From Chroococcidiopsis thermalis PCC 7203 (lineage in GTDB: Bacteria; Cyanobacteriota; Cyanobacteriia; Cyanobacteriales; Chroococcidiopsidaceae), in assembly GCF_000317125.1 (NCBI RefSeq), contig NC_019695.1, positions 3,584,336 through 3,648,335 of the forward strand: 64,000 bases of DNA, in the 5' to 3' direction. The notes beneath the pieces are model-generated. The model had not been told where the DNA came from, made no database searches, and worked only from the letters and a program-made list of their open reading frames with translations. A program made the translations under genes and the position numbers. This document shows positions 45,682 through 55,318 of this stretch, one piece after another; within the stretch, counting starts at the first letter, position 1; each line of letters starts with the position of its first letter.

Positions 45682-48600
45682 ATGATTCAACAGTCATTCC
45701 CACTTTCCAAGCAACAGCTAGGTCAATACCTCGCCCAATCTCTAGGTCAGGCTCTTACAGAGCAGGAACTCTCGAAATGCTTCGAGCAAATTCAAATTTT
45801 GGAGCCAACTGCTGGCAAACTATTTTGGCAGACAGCAGACACAACCCCTGGCATCTACATAGTTCTGACGGGAAAAGTCAGATTACTCGATAGCACTGAT
45901 AACTTAATTACTTCTTTTGGGGCAGGGGTGTCGTTCGGCGAGCAAACTTTGTTTCCAGAGTACTTTCAACCCTACTCAGCTAGAGCTTCTGTCAATTTAA
46001 AGCTTTGCCATCTACCTAGTGAGTTGTTGCACGCTTTAGCTCGCAAATATCCCGCCATACTGGAGCATCTTTATCACCAAGCAGTACTTTGGGATCTACT
46101 GCTGATATGTCGTAACAGTAAAATCTTTCGCGCTCTACCTGTTGAAGGGTTAATGAAAACGCTGTCACTAATGGAGCGGCACGATCTGGAAGCAGGCAAA
46201 CTTCCAACCTCCCTTTTTAAAGAGCGGCAGCTGGTGCTACTGCGTCAAGGGGAAATTATACATTCATCAGACCGAAAGCTAAGTATTGGAAAAATTTATC
46301 AACTTTCCCAATTACTTCAACAACGAGCTTGGCAGATAACTCAACCAACCCAACTGTATACTTTAAGTCGTTCTCGTTGGGAGATGGCACTGCAATATTT
46401 GCCACAACTAGCCGATGTAGTGGAATCATGGGAGCAGGAAGCTGAGGAAGTTGGGGAATTCGGGGGAGAAATTTCAATTTCTGATGCAAAATCCCAAATC
46501 CGCTCCTCCCAGTCTCCCTTAACAAGGGAGGAGCCAAAATTTCCAGAGTTTACTGTTGAGCCAAGAAATCGACAAAAGAAAATAATCAGTAAAGCCTATT
46601 TCCCAAATCCGACCGTAAAAATAGGTCATTTGTGGCAGCGCGTCACTAAACGCTATCCATTCATTGCACAGCAAAGTGCATCGGACTGCGGCGCAGCCTG
46701 TCTGGTGATGGTTGGTCGCTACTGGGGCAAGCACTTAAGTATAAATCGCTTACGGGACATAGCCAATGTTGACCGTAATGGGGCAACGCTACGAGGTATT
46801 GCAGCTGCCGCAGAAAGTATTGGATTTGCTACCCGACCTGTAAAAGCTAGCCTCGACAAACTTGCTTCAGCAAACTTACCTGCTATTGTTCATTGGGAAG
46901 GAAAGCACTACGTTGTGGTCTACGAAGTGACGCGCGATCGCGTCGTCATTATCGACCCTGCTATCGGTCAACGAAGCCTCAGCCATAGACAATTCAAAGC
47001 GAGTTGGACTGGCTATGCGTTGTTACTACAGCCCACCGTTCTACTTAAAGACGCTGAAGAGACCCGTCAACCCTTTTGGCAGTTCTTTGAGTTAGTAAAA
47101 CCTCACTGGCTGATACTACTGGAGGTGTTAATTGCCTCCATTCTGATCCAGCTTTTGGGGCTGCTCATGCCGCTGTTCACCCAGTTATTATTGGATCGAG
47201 TGGTCGTACAGCGCAGTACTCTGACTTTAAATGCTGTAGGGTTAGGTTTGCTCATCTTTAGTCTGTTTCGAGTCGCTATGACCGGACTGCGGCAATACCT
47301 GCTGGATCATACGGCTAATAGAGTCGATTTAGCGCTGATTGTAGGTTTTATTAGACATACTTTCCGCCTGCCACTCAGCTTCTTTGAGTCGCGCTATGTA
47401 GGAGACATTATTGCTCGCATCCAGGAAAACCATAAAATTCAGCGCTTCTTAACGGGTGAAGCACTGTCAATCTTTCTCGATTTGCTGACAGTCTTTGTCT
47501 ACGTGGGGCTGATGTTTTGGTATAGCTGGAAAATGGCGCTGCTAGTGTTGGTAGTTGTGCCACCATTTTTTTTACTAGCGCTGATTGCAACGCCCTTCTT
47601 GCAACGCATCTCAAGAGAGATCTTTAGTGCCATTGCCGCTGAAAGTAGTTATCTGATCCAAGCGCTCACAGGCGTTCGTACTGTTAGATCGATGGCGCTG
47701 GAGCATACGGTTCGCTGGCATTGGGAAGGACTCCTGAGTAAGTTCATTAAAACTAACTTTTCTGGACAAGTTATCGCCAACAGCCTCCAAATCTTCAGTG
47801 CAACCATTGAAGCTACAGCAAGTGCGGCACTACTGTGGTTTGGGGCGTGGCAGGTCATTCAAAATCAACTGACTATTGGGCAGTTAGTTGCTTTTAATAT
47901 GCTATTGGGCAATGTTATTAGACCCTTTCAGCGGCTAATTGTCCTCTGGAATCAGTTACAGGAAGTCATCATTTCAGTTGAGCGCATTAATGATGTGCTT
48001 GAAGCTGAACCAGAAGAAGACTTACAGAAACAAGATCGTCAATCCCTGCCACCGATTCGGGGTCACATTTGCTTTAACCAAGTCACTTTCCGTTACCACC
48101 CAGAAAGCGATGTTAACACCTTAGAAAACGTTAGCTTCGAGGCGCAACCAGGGCAAATGATAGCACTTGTGGGGCGCAGTGGATCTGGGAAAACAACAAT
48201 CGCCAAGTTGATTTTGGGTCTCTATCCCCCCACAGAAGGAAAGATTCTGATTGACGGCTATGATGTGACCAGCCTATCCCTGCGATCGCTCCGTTCTCAA
48301 ATTGGCGTTGTCGATCAGGATACCTTTCTTTTTGGTAGTACCATTCGGGAAAATATTAGCATTGGTCACCCAGAAGCTACCTTAGAAGAAATTAGGTTGG
48401 CGGCGCAGCAAGCTGGTGCAGATCAGTTTATTCAGCAACTGCCAATGGGTTATGAAACTCAAATTGGTGAGGCTGGAGGATTGCTTTCTGGCGGACAACG
48501 CCAGCGCCTAGCGATCGCTCGCGCCCTACTAGGTAATCCCCGCTTGTTGATTTTAGATGAAGCAACCAGCCACCTCGATGCTGAATCAGAGCGGATTATT

Positions 48601-48801
48601 CAGACTAACTTGAACGCAATTCTCAAAAATCGGACAACGCTAACGATCGCTCATCGCCTCTCCACCATCCGCAGGGCTGACCTAATTCTGGTGCTCGATC
48701 GAGGGGTATTGGTCGAAAGTGGTACCCACGAAGAATTGATGGCAAAGCGCGGTCACTACTTCTACCTGAACCAGCAACAACTAGCTGGAACCACTATTTG
48801 A
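45682..48801 (+). CDS. C39-peptidase ABC exporter with N-terminal cyclic-nucleotide-binding-like domain
   Basis: The 1039 residues combine four parts. Residues 20-130 are a cNMP-binding-like beta roll (GIYIVLTGKVRLLD). Residues 325-445 are a C39 bacteriocin-processing peptidase with catalytic Cys336 (QQSASDCGAACLVMV), His409 (GKHYVVVYE) and Asp425 (IIDPAIGQ). A six-helix ABC membrane domain follows (470-770), then an ATPase with Walker A GRSGSGKTT near 831, signature LLSGGQRQR near 934 and LLILDEATSHLDAE. It should cut leader peptides after a double-glycine-type site and export the core. HlyD and PpiC genes follow in the same direction. The four leader-bearing genes at 54.8-57 kb are the natural substrates. 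Confidence 0.93.
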   Translation: MIQQSFPLSKQQLGQYLAQSLGQALTEQELSKCFEQIQILEPTAGKLFWQTADTTPGIYIVLTGKVRLLDSTDNLITSFGAGVSFGEQTLFPEYFQPYSARASVNLKLCHLPSELLHALARKYPAILEHLYHQAVLWDLLLICRNSKIFRALPVEGLMKTLSLMERHDLEAGKLPTSLFKERQLVLLRQGEIIHSSDRKLSIGKIYQLSQLLQQRAWQITQPTQLYTLSRSRWEMALQYLPQLADVVESWEQEAEEVGEFGGEISISDAKSQIRSSQSPLTREEPKFPEFTVEPRNRQKKIISKAYFPNPTVKIGHLWQRVTKRYPFIAQQSASDCGAACLVMVGRYWGKHLSINRLRDIANVDRNGATLRGIAAAAESIGFATRPVKASLDKLASANLPAIVHWEGKHYVVVYEVTRDRVVIIDPAIGQRSLSHRQFKASWTGYALLLQPTVLLKDAEETRQPFWQFFELVKPHWLILLEVLIASILIQLLGLLMPLFTQLLLDRVVVQRSTLTLNAVGLGLLIFSLFRVAMTGLRQYLLDHTANRVDLALIVGFIRHTFRLPLSFFESRYVGDIIARIQENHKIQRFLTGEALSIFLDLLTVFVYVGLMFWYSWKMALLVLVVVPPFFLLALIATPFLQRISREIFSAIAAESSYLIQALTGVRTVRSMALEHTVRWHWEGLLSKFIKTNFSGQVIANSLQIFSATIEATASAALLWFGAWQVIQNQLTIGQLVAFNMLLGNVIRPFQRLIVLWNQLQEVIISVERINDVLEAEPEEDLQKQDRQSLPPIRGHICFNQVTFRYHPESDVNTLENVSFEAQPGQMIALVGRSGSGKTTIAKLILGLYPPTEGKILIDGYDVTSLSLRSLRSQIGVVDQDTFLFGSTIRENISIGHPEATLEEIRLAAQQAGADQFIQQLPMGYETQIGEAGGLLSGGQRQRLAIARALLGNPRLLILDEATSHLDAESERIIQTNLNAILKNRTTLTIAHRLSTIRRADLILVLDRGVLVESGTHEELMAKRGHYFYLNQQQLAGTTI

Positions 48802-48820
48802 TAAAAATTTCTTCACAACT

Positions 48821-50212
48821 ATGTCATATACACATAATTCACACATTCTATCCAACCAGAACGCAGGCGAACAGGGCTATATCAACAACGGTAAAACGCC
48901 ACCTTCTCAGCCAACGATAGCAACACAGAGCGATCGAGACTGGTCTTACGACACCCAAGAGCTGCTCGATACTTTGCCACGGGTTTGGACGCGGGGCTTG
49001 CTGTATCTGTTGGTGTTTTTTGCAGGCATCATCTTACCCTGGTCAATGCTTGCCAAGGTCGATGAGACAGGTAGCGCCAGAGGGCGGCTTGAACCCAAGG
49101 GCAAAACCGTAAGGCTTGATGCACCTGTTACTGGAGCAGTTGCTGAGATTGAGGTAAAGGAAGGTCAATTTGTCAAGGCTGGTCAAACATTATTGGCATT
49201 GGAATCAGAGGAAATGCTTGCCCAGCTCCAACAAGCTAGAGCAAAGTTAGAAGGTCAGCTAGATCGCCTCCCACAAGTGGAACTGATAAAAAACCAACTG
49301 AAGATGACTGCCCTGACGCAGCGACAGCAGAGCAAAGCCCAAGCAGCAGGGCAACAGGCACAAATTCACCAAAGTCAGCAACAGATAGACTTTCATAAAA
49401 CAGAGATTGATTCGGCAAAGCAGCTGTTAGCAAAGGATCGAAGCACGGTGCAACGCTTCCGACAGCTGCGGCAGAGCGGTGTAATTTCGGGGCTACAGCT
49501 AGACGAAGCAGAACGCACGATGATTGACAACCAACAGCGTCTTATAAAAGCTAAGTCAGACATCCAACAAGCTCAAAACGAACTCAAAAAACAGCAAAGT
49601 ACTTATGAAAGCACTCTTCGCGAAGGTGAACTGGCAGTCATGGAGAGTGAGAGAAGTATCAAAGAAGTCCAAGCCCAAATCACAGACCTGCAAGCGGAAA
49701 TCGCTCAATCCAGACAACAGATTGAGTCTCTGTTATTTCAGTTGCAGCAACGCGTGCTACGCGCACCAATTGACGGCACAATTTTTCAGTTGCCCATCCA
49801 ACGTGCTGGAGCCGTAGTACAACCTGGTGACACAATCGCTCAGATTGCGCCACAAGGGACTTCTCTTGTAGTTAGGGCACAAATGGCTAGTCCAGAAAGC
49901 GGTTTTCTACGTTTGGGGTTGCCGGTCAAGATCAAATTTGATGCCTATCCCTTCCAAGACTATGGAGTGGTGGAAGGTCGCGTGAGTTGGATTTCACCAG
50001 ACTCCAAGACTCAGGAAACAAACCAGGGTAGGATAGAAAGCTTTGAGCTGGAAATCGCGCCGCAACAGCCCTACATCCAAACTGCCGGCAAGCGTATTGC
50101 CATAAAACCAGGTCAGACAGCGACAGCAGAGGTGGTTATCCGGCAGCGTCGCGTCATTGACTTCATTTTAGATCCGTTTAAGAGGTTGCAAGCAGGCGGC
50201 TTGGAACTCTAG
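48821..50212 (+). CDS. HlyD-family adaptor of the C39 exporter
   Basis: This is a periplasmic adaptor with one N-terminal membrane helix near residues 60-80 (GLLYLLVFFAGIILPWSML). A lipoyl half follows (VAEIEVKEGQFVKAGQTLLA), then about 180 residues of coiled-coil hairpin rich in Q, and a second half (LQQRVLRAPIDGTIFQLP) with a C-terminal beta domain. The start is 20 bases after the exporter stop, and the order exporter then adaptor is that of type I secretion loci. No outer-membrane TolC gene is present; the cell's general one probably serves. Confidence 0.9.
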   Translation: MSYTHNSHILSNQNAGEQGYINNGKTPPSQPTIATQSDRDWSYDTQELLDTLPRVWTRGLLYLLVFFAGIILPWSMLAKVDETGSARGRLEPKGKTVRLDAPVTGAVAEIEVKEGQFVKAGQTLLALESEEMLAQLQQARAKLEGQLDRLPQVELIKNQLKMTALTQRQQSKAQAAGQQAQIHQSQQQIDFHKTEIDSAKQLLAKDRSTVQRFRQLRQSGVISGLQLDEAERTMIDNQQRLIKAKSDIQQAQNELKKQQSTYESTLREGELAVMESERSIKEVQAQITDLQAEIAQSRQQIESLLFQLQQRVLRAPIDGTIFQLPIQRAGAVVQPGDTIAQIAPQGTSLVVRAQMASPESGFLRLGLPVKIKFDAYPFQDYGVVEGRVSWISPDSKTQETNQGRIESFELEIAPQQPYIQTAGKRIAIKPGQTATAEVVIRQRRVIDFILDPFKRLQAGGLEL

Positions 50213-50278
50213 ATCGGCAAATGATGAAAACCTCTCGCCTCTCGCCATCCCTTCACCCATTTTCAAGTGAGTTTTATC

Positions 50279-51079
50279 ATGTTAGAAGCGATCGCTGTTT
50301 CCCGTGACGATATTATCGAGCAGATCAAACTTTTGTGCCAAATTCCCTCCATTATTGAAGCTATAGTGTCTCGCCAAATTATTGCTAATGCTGCAAAAGA
50401 AGCAGGCATTACAGTGGAACTGGCAGAACTGCAGCAGGGAGCAGATAATTTTCGGTTAAGCAACAATCTCATACGCGCTGACGATACCTGGTCGTGGCTG
50501 CACAAACAGAGTTTGTCCCTAAATGAGTTTGAGCAATTGATTTACACTACTATCATCTCAGAGAAATTAGCTCGACATCTGTTTGCAGATAAAGTCGAAT
50601 CGGTTTTTTTTGAGCAACAGTTAAATTATGGCGGAGTGGTGATGTATGAAGTTGTCTTGGACGATCGCGACTTGGCTCTGGAATTATTTTATGCTCTTCA
50701 AGAAGGCGAGATCGGTTTCTGTGAGGTAGCTCGTCAGTATATCCAGGATAAAGAGCTACGCCGTGCTGGGGGATATCGGGGGATGCTACGCCGCAGCGAG
50801 CTTAAACCAGAAATTTCTGCTGCGGTTTTTGCAGCTACTCCGCCCCAGATGCTCAAACCAATTGTTACTTCTAAGGGAACGCATCTAATCTTGGTTGAGG
50901 AGATCGTGCAACCACAATTGGATGATACGCTACGCTTAAAAATCCTTGCAGATCTATTTACTACATGGCTAAAGCAACAAATCGAGCAAGTTGAAATTGT
51001 TAAGTATCTTGACCCAGAAAACCTAGCCGCTAATTTCGAGTCCCAAGTTTCCAATGGTTTAATTAGCGATCGGCTATAA
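50279..51079 (+). CDS. SurA/PpiC-type peptidyl-prolyl isomerase
   Basis: The N-terminal part is a helical SurA-N-like region (QIIANAAKEAGITVELAELQ). Residues 130-225 resemble a parvulin domain: FYALQEGEIGFCEVARQYIQ, then GGYRGMLRRSELKP, then the block PIVTSKGTHLILVEE. There is no signal peptide, so it acts inside the cell or is exported by another route. I choose the ATG at 50279 over the in-frame GTG at 50267. Such genes often accompany C39 exporters in cyanobacteria, presumably to assist folding or isomerisation of the exported peptide; that role is inferred. Confidence 0.85.
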   Translation: MLEAIAVSRDDIIEQIKLLCQIPSIIEAIVSRQIIANAAKEAGITVELAELQQGADNFRLSNNLIRADDTWSWLHKQSLSLNEFEQLIYTTIISEKLARHLFADKVESVFFEQQLNYGGVVMYEVVLDDRDLALELFYALQEGEIGFCEVARQYIQDKELRRAGGYRGMLRRSELKPEISAAVFAATPPQMLKPIVTSKGTHLILVEEIVQPQLDDTLRLKILADLFTTWLKQQIEQVEIVKYLDPENLAANFESQVSNGLISDRL

Positions 51080-51246
51080 ACCAAATATCACAAGCTCTTG
51101 CATTAATACTAAGCTGAGGCAAAGCTTTAGTCTCTTGTTTCTACCCTGAGAAAGCTTGGCTGGTTCTGCTGCCTCACTGAGTTATAAACAGAAGATCGAG
51201 ATTGAAAACGTGGATCGCAGTCGTTTTTCTCCTGAATTATTGCCCG

Positions 51247-52137
51247 CTAGTGCAGTTGATAGACATGGTGAGCATTGTGGAACCACTCATACAGCAGATT
51301 AAGGATCTCTTGCTGATGTTTTATGCCAGGGTAATTGATATTCTGGTGCTCGATCGCTTCCTCAAGGAAACTTTGAGTAGCGTGCAAGCATAAATGGGTA
51401 GCATCGCGCACGCATGTGAAGTTGGGATCGGGATTGACTTTAGTACGAGAGCTTGTGGTAAAGGAATTCAAATAATTGAATTGAAGATCTAGCCAGCTTG
51501 CTGGTACAATCTTTAAAGCTATTTGTCGAGCTGGATTAGTGAGAAAATTCAATCCAACAATTGCTCCACGCTTAAAGGTAGTATCTGCTTCTTGGGGTCC
51601 CCACAAGTATGCTTCTGAATCAGTAGGAAACTCAGGTTCAGCATCATGTTCTTGCTGTTGAGCAATGAAAGCCTCAAGTTCATCTTTTAAAATTAATAAA
51701 TCTGGATGATTAGGAACTTTCTGTAATTGCTTTTTCACGTCAACTAATAAAGACTGAGCCTGGTACAACGAAGCAGAAATATACTCAGAAACAACATATT
51801 CGCCTGCTCCTTCAAGCAGGTATGTGAGCGTAACAGCAGTTTCAACTAAATGTTCGAGTAAGAACTGACTTCCTATTTCGTCTTGGTGGATTTTGAGTAA
51901 AATGTAAGAATAGTAAATGCGGTGCATTTTGGAAAATAAACCTAAAATAGCCAAGTTAAAAAGCTTTTTTGTAAAGTCTTTAGTGGTTCCTAGAATTAAT
52001 TCAATCTGTTCGAGCTGTTGGCATAAAACTTGAGCAGCCTTGAGAAAAGCGTTACCAAAGGATTGCTTAGAAAGTTCGATTAAATTGATGTTTGGTAAGC
52101 ATGGTTGAGGTTGAATTAACCAAACTTTTGTATTCAT
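51247..52137 (-). CDS. Uncharacterised helical protein next to the RiPP genes
   Basis: This 296-residue soluble protein is almost all helical, with one distinctive long helix block (FLLEHLVETAVTLTYLLEGA) and a central acidic linker (QQQEHDAEPEFPTDSEAYLW). The block somewhat resembles HEPN/DUF5677-like proteins, but the match is weak. It lies between the PpiC gene (convergent) and the HopA1-like gene (same strand, 283 bases upstream), so it may belong to the RiPP locus. I assign no function. Confidence 0.55.
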   Translation of the reverse strand: MNTKVWLIQPQPCLPNINLIELSKQSFGNAFLKAAQVLCQQLEQIELILGTTKDFTKKLFNLAILGLFSKMHRIYYSYILLKIHQDEIGSQFLLEHLVETAVTLTYLLEGAGEYVVSEYISASLYQAQSLLVDVKKQLQKVPNHPDLLILKDELEAFIAQQQEHDAEPEFPTDSEAYLWGPQEADTTFKRGAIVGLNFLTNPARQIALKIVPASWLDLQFNYLNSFTTSSRTKVNPDPNFTCVRDATHLCLHATQSFLEEAIEHQNINYPGIKHQQEILNLLYEWFHNAHHVYQLH

Positions 52138-52420
52138 TATTACCCTCTACCGATCGGAAAGTTAGCTGCCAATATTTGAATTAGGTAAAAAGCCGAGAAC
52201 CCTAGATTTAGGAGACATATGGTAAAGTTATGTAGTGCTTTCTAAAAATCCTCGATTTACCGTTATTGCTAAATCTACTCTAAATGCCCGTATTCGTTAT
52301 TAGTACAGAGTGTTTGAAGCTAGAAAAAGCCCCCTAAGTGGCAGGCTAATATCTGAGCAAGAGAAGCTAGTTTATGAAGAGAAACTTTTGATTTTTGGAA
52401 CTAAACTCAACCTAGAAAAA

Positions 52421-53542
52421 TTATTTGATGACTATGTAACGCCAGTCTAATGGAGTGTAAATGTCCTCAGATTTAGGATTAAGGTAAGGACGCTGCAAAT
52501 CAATTTCTTGCAATGAAAAGTGTTTGCTGATAGATGCCATCCGACCTTCGGTCGAACTGTCCTGTTGTTGCCAAGCTTCGAGTAAGCCATTGGCAACGAT
52601 TTTACAACGGTTCAGACCAAAGCTTTCTTGGGCAGAAAATTTGCGGTTTGGTTCTTCTGCAAGAGCGAGTCCGGGTGCTAAAAGCTTGGTAAACAATGGC
52701 ACTTCTGATTGAAAATGCGATTGGTGTTCTACATAAACAGCCTGCAATAGTGGTTGTACATCTTCATAGTTACTTTTATCAAAGTAGAGTACCCCTGAAT
52801 CATAGCGCTTGTAGTCTGGGGGATTGTATAGCACCTTGAAGCTGAAAGGAATATTAATGTCATTCAGCTGCCGCGTGAGGTTGCCCATAACTACAACCGC
52901 ACCTTCGGAACTGAGATTGAAGTAGATGCGTACTATATTGCCGAGTCTGGTCGGACCTGCATCGCCTACCGCCATGTAGAATCCATTTTGCACCAGGTTG
53001 CGAGGCATTAGGATTGCCACCGAGTCTCCAACGGTTGCAGATTGCTCCACTGGTTGTAAATGGCGATCGCGTTCGATATGCAGGGTCAAGTCGGTCTTTT
53101 TCACTGCTAGGCTGCCATCACTCTCCTCTCTTAGCACTTGCCAACCAGGGTCAAAGTAGCCTTTACCGCTGTTGCTAGAGTGCAATCGCTGATAAAATTC
53201 CAAGTCCACTCCCAGAAACGTATTATTCTCTAGATTCTGGTGCAGTTCTAAACCAACTGAATCTGCGTCTAGAGCCAAGGCAGATTTGAGAGAACCGTTG
53301 TAATAGATGCTGTAGAGAAAACCGCACAGCTGCTGGCTTAAGTACTTAGTCTGAAGCTCTAAGGGTAGTTGTTGAAAACGCGGTAATCTATCAGCCGGAA
53401 GTTGCCAAGCTTGGTAATCTAGATGACGAATACAGAATGTAGACTCAATTTGAATTTTGCGGACAATGTCATGAAGAGCAGCCAGTAGTTTATCGGTCTC
53501 AAAGTCCGATAGTTGATTTTGCGCCGAATCCAGCAATTGCAT
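52421..53542 (-). CDS. HopA1-like protein, probable RiPP dehydration lyase
   Basis: The C-terminal 250 residues match the T3SS effector HopA1 family as found in RiPP clusters: DSVAILMPRNLVQNGFYMAV, the block VRIYFNLSSEGAVVVMGNLT, PFSFKVLYNPPDYKRYDSGV and LFTKLLAPGLALAEEP, then the ending RPYLNPKSEDIYTPLDW. In lexapeptide-type class V lanthipeptides and in thioamitides a HopA1-like lyase removes the phosphate placed on Ser or Thr by an adjacent kinase. The kinase gene lies immediately upstream. I start at ATG 53542 (MQLLDSAQNQL), which begins a typical helix 25 bases after the kinase stop; ATG 53617 would overlap the kinase by 50 bases. The family match is strong, the role inferred. Confidence 0.8.
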   Translation of the reverse strand: MQLLDSAQNQLSDFETDKLLAALHDIVRKIQIESTFCIRHLDYQAWQLPADRLPRFQQLPLELQTKYLSQQLCGFLYSIYYNGSLKSALALDADSVGLELHQNLENNTFLGVDLEFYQRLHSSNSGKGYFDPGWQVLREESDGSLAVKKTDLTLHIERDRHLQPVEQSATVGDSVAILMPRNLVQNGFYMAVGDAGPTRLGNIVRIYFNLSSEGAVVVMGNLTRQLNDINIPFSFKVLYNPPDYKRYDSGVLYFDKSNYEDVQPLLQAVYVEHQSHFQSEVPLFTKLLAPGLALAEEPNRKFSAQESFGLNRCKIVANGLLEAWQQQDSSTEGRMASISKHFSLQEIDLQRPYLNPKSEDIYTPLDWRYIVIK

Positions 53543-53567
53543 AACAGTCTGCCTACAACTAAAATAC

Positions 53568-54776
53568 TCAAACGGAAGAATAGCTAAAGCGAAGAAATTC
53601 CGACGCTGGTAAGCCAAAAACAGTCAGCATTGATTGTTCTGGACGACACAGCAAAGACTTGGCAACCTGGAGTATGCAAATACCTGGATTGCCAAAGAAT
53701 TTTTGGTGCTGGAGTCTTGCCTGAATGGCATTAATCAAGCACATACCAGCAAATTGCACGACGCGCTGCAAAAAATCAGGACGACGCTCTAAAATTTCTG
53801 GAAAGTGACTCAAATAAGCGCTAGTCAGAGCAGCAATCGAATGTTGCAGTTCCTCAAGGGGAGTCATGGCAAGGCGTAAAGACTCTTCGATCGCGATCGC
53901 TTTACTAGTAACTAAGCTAGATAGCCAGATTAGTAGATAGCTAGAGATGAGCATTCCTAAGTCGAAAGCAGGATCTCCCCAAGTGGAGCGCTCCCAATCA
54001 ATTAAACGAATAATGCCATCCTCTCTAACCGCTCGGACTTCAAGGGAATCAAGGGGGGAGCATGTCGAGATAGCTTGCTCCCAACTGTTGGATAGTAGGA
54101 TATTGTTTAGCTTGAGATCGTTGTGTATTAGACAACAAGGCTCTAAAGCAGCGCTAAGCTCTTTAATCGCCTGCCCTAAGCTATCGTAGCGCTGATAGAG
54201 TGCAAAGAATCTCAACCCATCTGCGGGAACTAGACCAAAAACTTCAGGACCGATCCGGTCTAAGACACGAATGAGATGAGGAGCCTGGTTAATGGATTCA
54301 TCCTCTGACTTTTGAGAGAAGAATTCTTGATAGTCTTGACGGTCTAGAGTCACGCGATGAATGTTAGCCAGAAGGGTTCCGATTGAAGTTGCGATCGTAG
54401 TTGGGAATATATTCTCTTTAGTATAAAAATCTATGAGATCTCGATAGTCTGTGAGGTAATTAAAAACAATGATTGAATGTCTCTCATCAAAATGGAGTAT
54501 CTCTGGAAGCCAAGTGCGCAGATAGCTATGTTCTGGGAATCGTTGTAAAAACTCTTGAACTCGCCATTCTCTTAGAAACTCTCTAGCAGTTTTCCCTTCT
54601 CTGTCGTGCAGTTCTTGCTTGACTAAAAGTTGGCGACCCCTTGGCAGAGTGAGTAACAAATTAAAATTTTTGGCAGTTTTTCTCTCAATCTTACTCGAAG
54701 ATCGATCTTCTTGAGTACAGAGTCCCTGCCTAATCAAATAGTCAAAAACATTTTGAGAGCTTAATAAAAATGTCAT
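53568..54776 (-). CDS. Aminoglycoside-phosphotransferase-like kinase, probable RiPP Ser/Thr kinase
   Basis: The protein has the two-lobed APH/choline kinase fold (402 aa). The N-lobe holds a Lys region LLVKQELH near residue 52. The C-lobe has the catalytic loop LIHNDLKLNNIL with Asp220 and Asn225, and the metal site IRLIDWERSTWGDPAFDLG with Asp260 and nearby Asp268. The partner gene downstream is HopA1-like, the combination that dehydrates Ser/Thr in class V lanthipeptides and thioamitides. Its start codon overlaps the stop of the 83-residue precursor gene by four bases (ATGA), so it is translated together with a precursor. It is probably the peptide kinase. Confidence 0.85.
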   Translation of the reverse strand: MTFLLSSQNVFDYLIRQGLCTQEDRSSSKIERKTAKNFNLLLTLPRGRQLLVKQELHDREGKTAREFLREWRVQEFLQRFPEHSYLRTWLPEILHFDERHSIIVFNYLTDYRDLIDFYTKENIFPTTIATSIGTLLANIHRVTLDRQDYQEFFSQKSEDESINQAPHLIRVLDRIGPEVFGLVPADGLRFFALYQRYDSLGQAIKELSAALEPCCLIHNDLKLNNILLSNSWEQAISTCSPLDSLEVRAVREDGIIRLIDWERSTWGDPAFDLGMLISSYLLIWLSSLVTSKAIAIEESLRLAMTPLEELQHSIAALTSAYLSHFPEILERRPDFLQRVVQFAGMCLINAIQARLQHQKFFGNPGICILQVAKSLLCRPEQSMLTVFGLPASEFLRFSYSSV

Positions 54777-55024
54777 AATTCATTGTTTCCTTGAATATTA
54801 CTTAGAATATTATTCAATGGAGTGCCGCTATTTTGGTTGGTAGAAGAAAAACTCTGCACTAGGGACACGATTTGACTAATAGCATATACAATCAGCACAG
54901 CCGAAAGTAACTGATTTAATTCATTAGCTGAACCACTTCGTATAGCCAAGTCTGCATCGGTTAGCTCAGTGAAGAAACTTTCAGATTCAGCAGGTTGCAG
55001 ATCGGAAATTTTAATCCTAGCCAT
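54773..55024 (-). CDS. RiPP precursor peptide A1 (cysteine-free)
   Basis: The product (83 aa) has a leader resembling its three neighbours: MARIKISDLQPAESESFFTE, then LTDADLAIRSG. The leader ends at SG where the others have GG, a possible C39 cleavage site. The core that follows is hydrophobic in the middle (QLLSAVLIVYAISQIVSLVQ) and rich in Ser, Thr and Asn later. There is no cysteine. I choose ATG 55024 because MARI aligns with MANI in the other copies and GGAAAAAACA precedes it. Its stop overlaps the kinase start (ATGA). Confidence 0.75.
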   Translation of the reverse strand: MARIKISDLQPAESESFFTELTDADLAIRSGSANELNQLLSAVLIVYAISQIVSLVQSFSSTNQNSGTPLNNILSNIQGNNEL

Positions 55025-55183
55025 TAGTGTTTTTTCCAAAACTCTCAATTACAATTTTTCGGGATGAACACCAGAAAATCAAATTTTTTCAACTGCTTTT
55101 TCAGACCTAATTCCTATAATTATGTCCGGCAAGTCTTCAAGTTACCGCTTCTGAACTCCAACGCGATGCTTAAGAGTAGCGAC

Positions 55184-55264
55184 AAAAAAACTGTTATCGG
55201 TTAGCCATCCCACAGGAATGCAGAATAGTGATTTCAGCGTGAAGGATGAATGAACCGATAACAG
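55184..55264 (-). terminator. Large terminator hairpin after precursor A2
   Basis: On the - strand CTGTTATCGGTT (12 bp) pairs perfectly with AACCGATAACAG across a 50-base loop that holds a further CATCC/GGATG hairpin. A run of seven T follows. Confidence 0.75.
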
Positions 55265-55318
55265 GAATTTAGTCGGTGACTAGCTAGTAACTATTGGAAC
55301 TCAACTCATGAATCCATT

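Noticed and set aside
52310-52450. 46-codon + strand frame from a GTG (ARKSPLSGRLISEQ)
   Set aside because: It overlaps the 3' end of the HopA1-like gene in antisense and has no ribosome site. It could be a remnant but is not supported.
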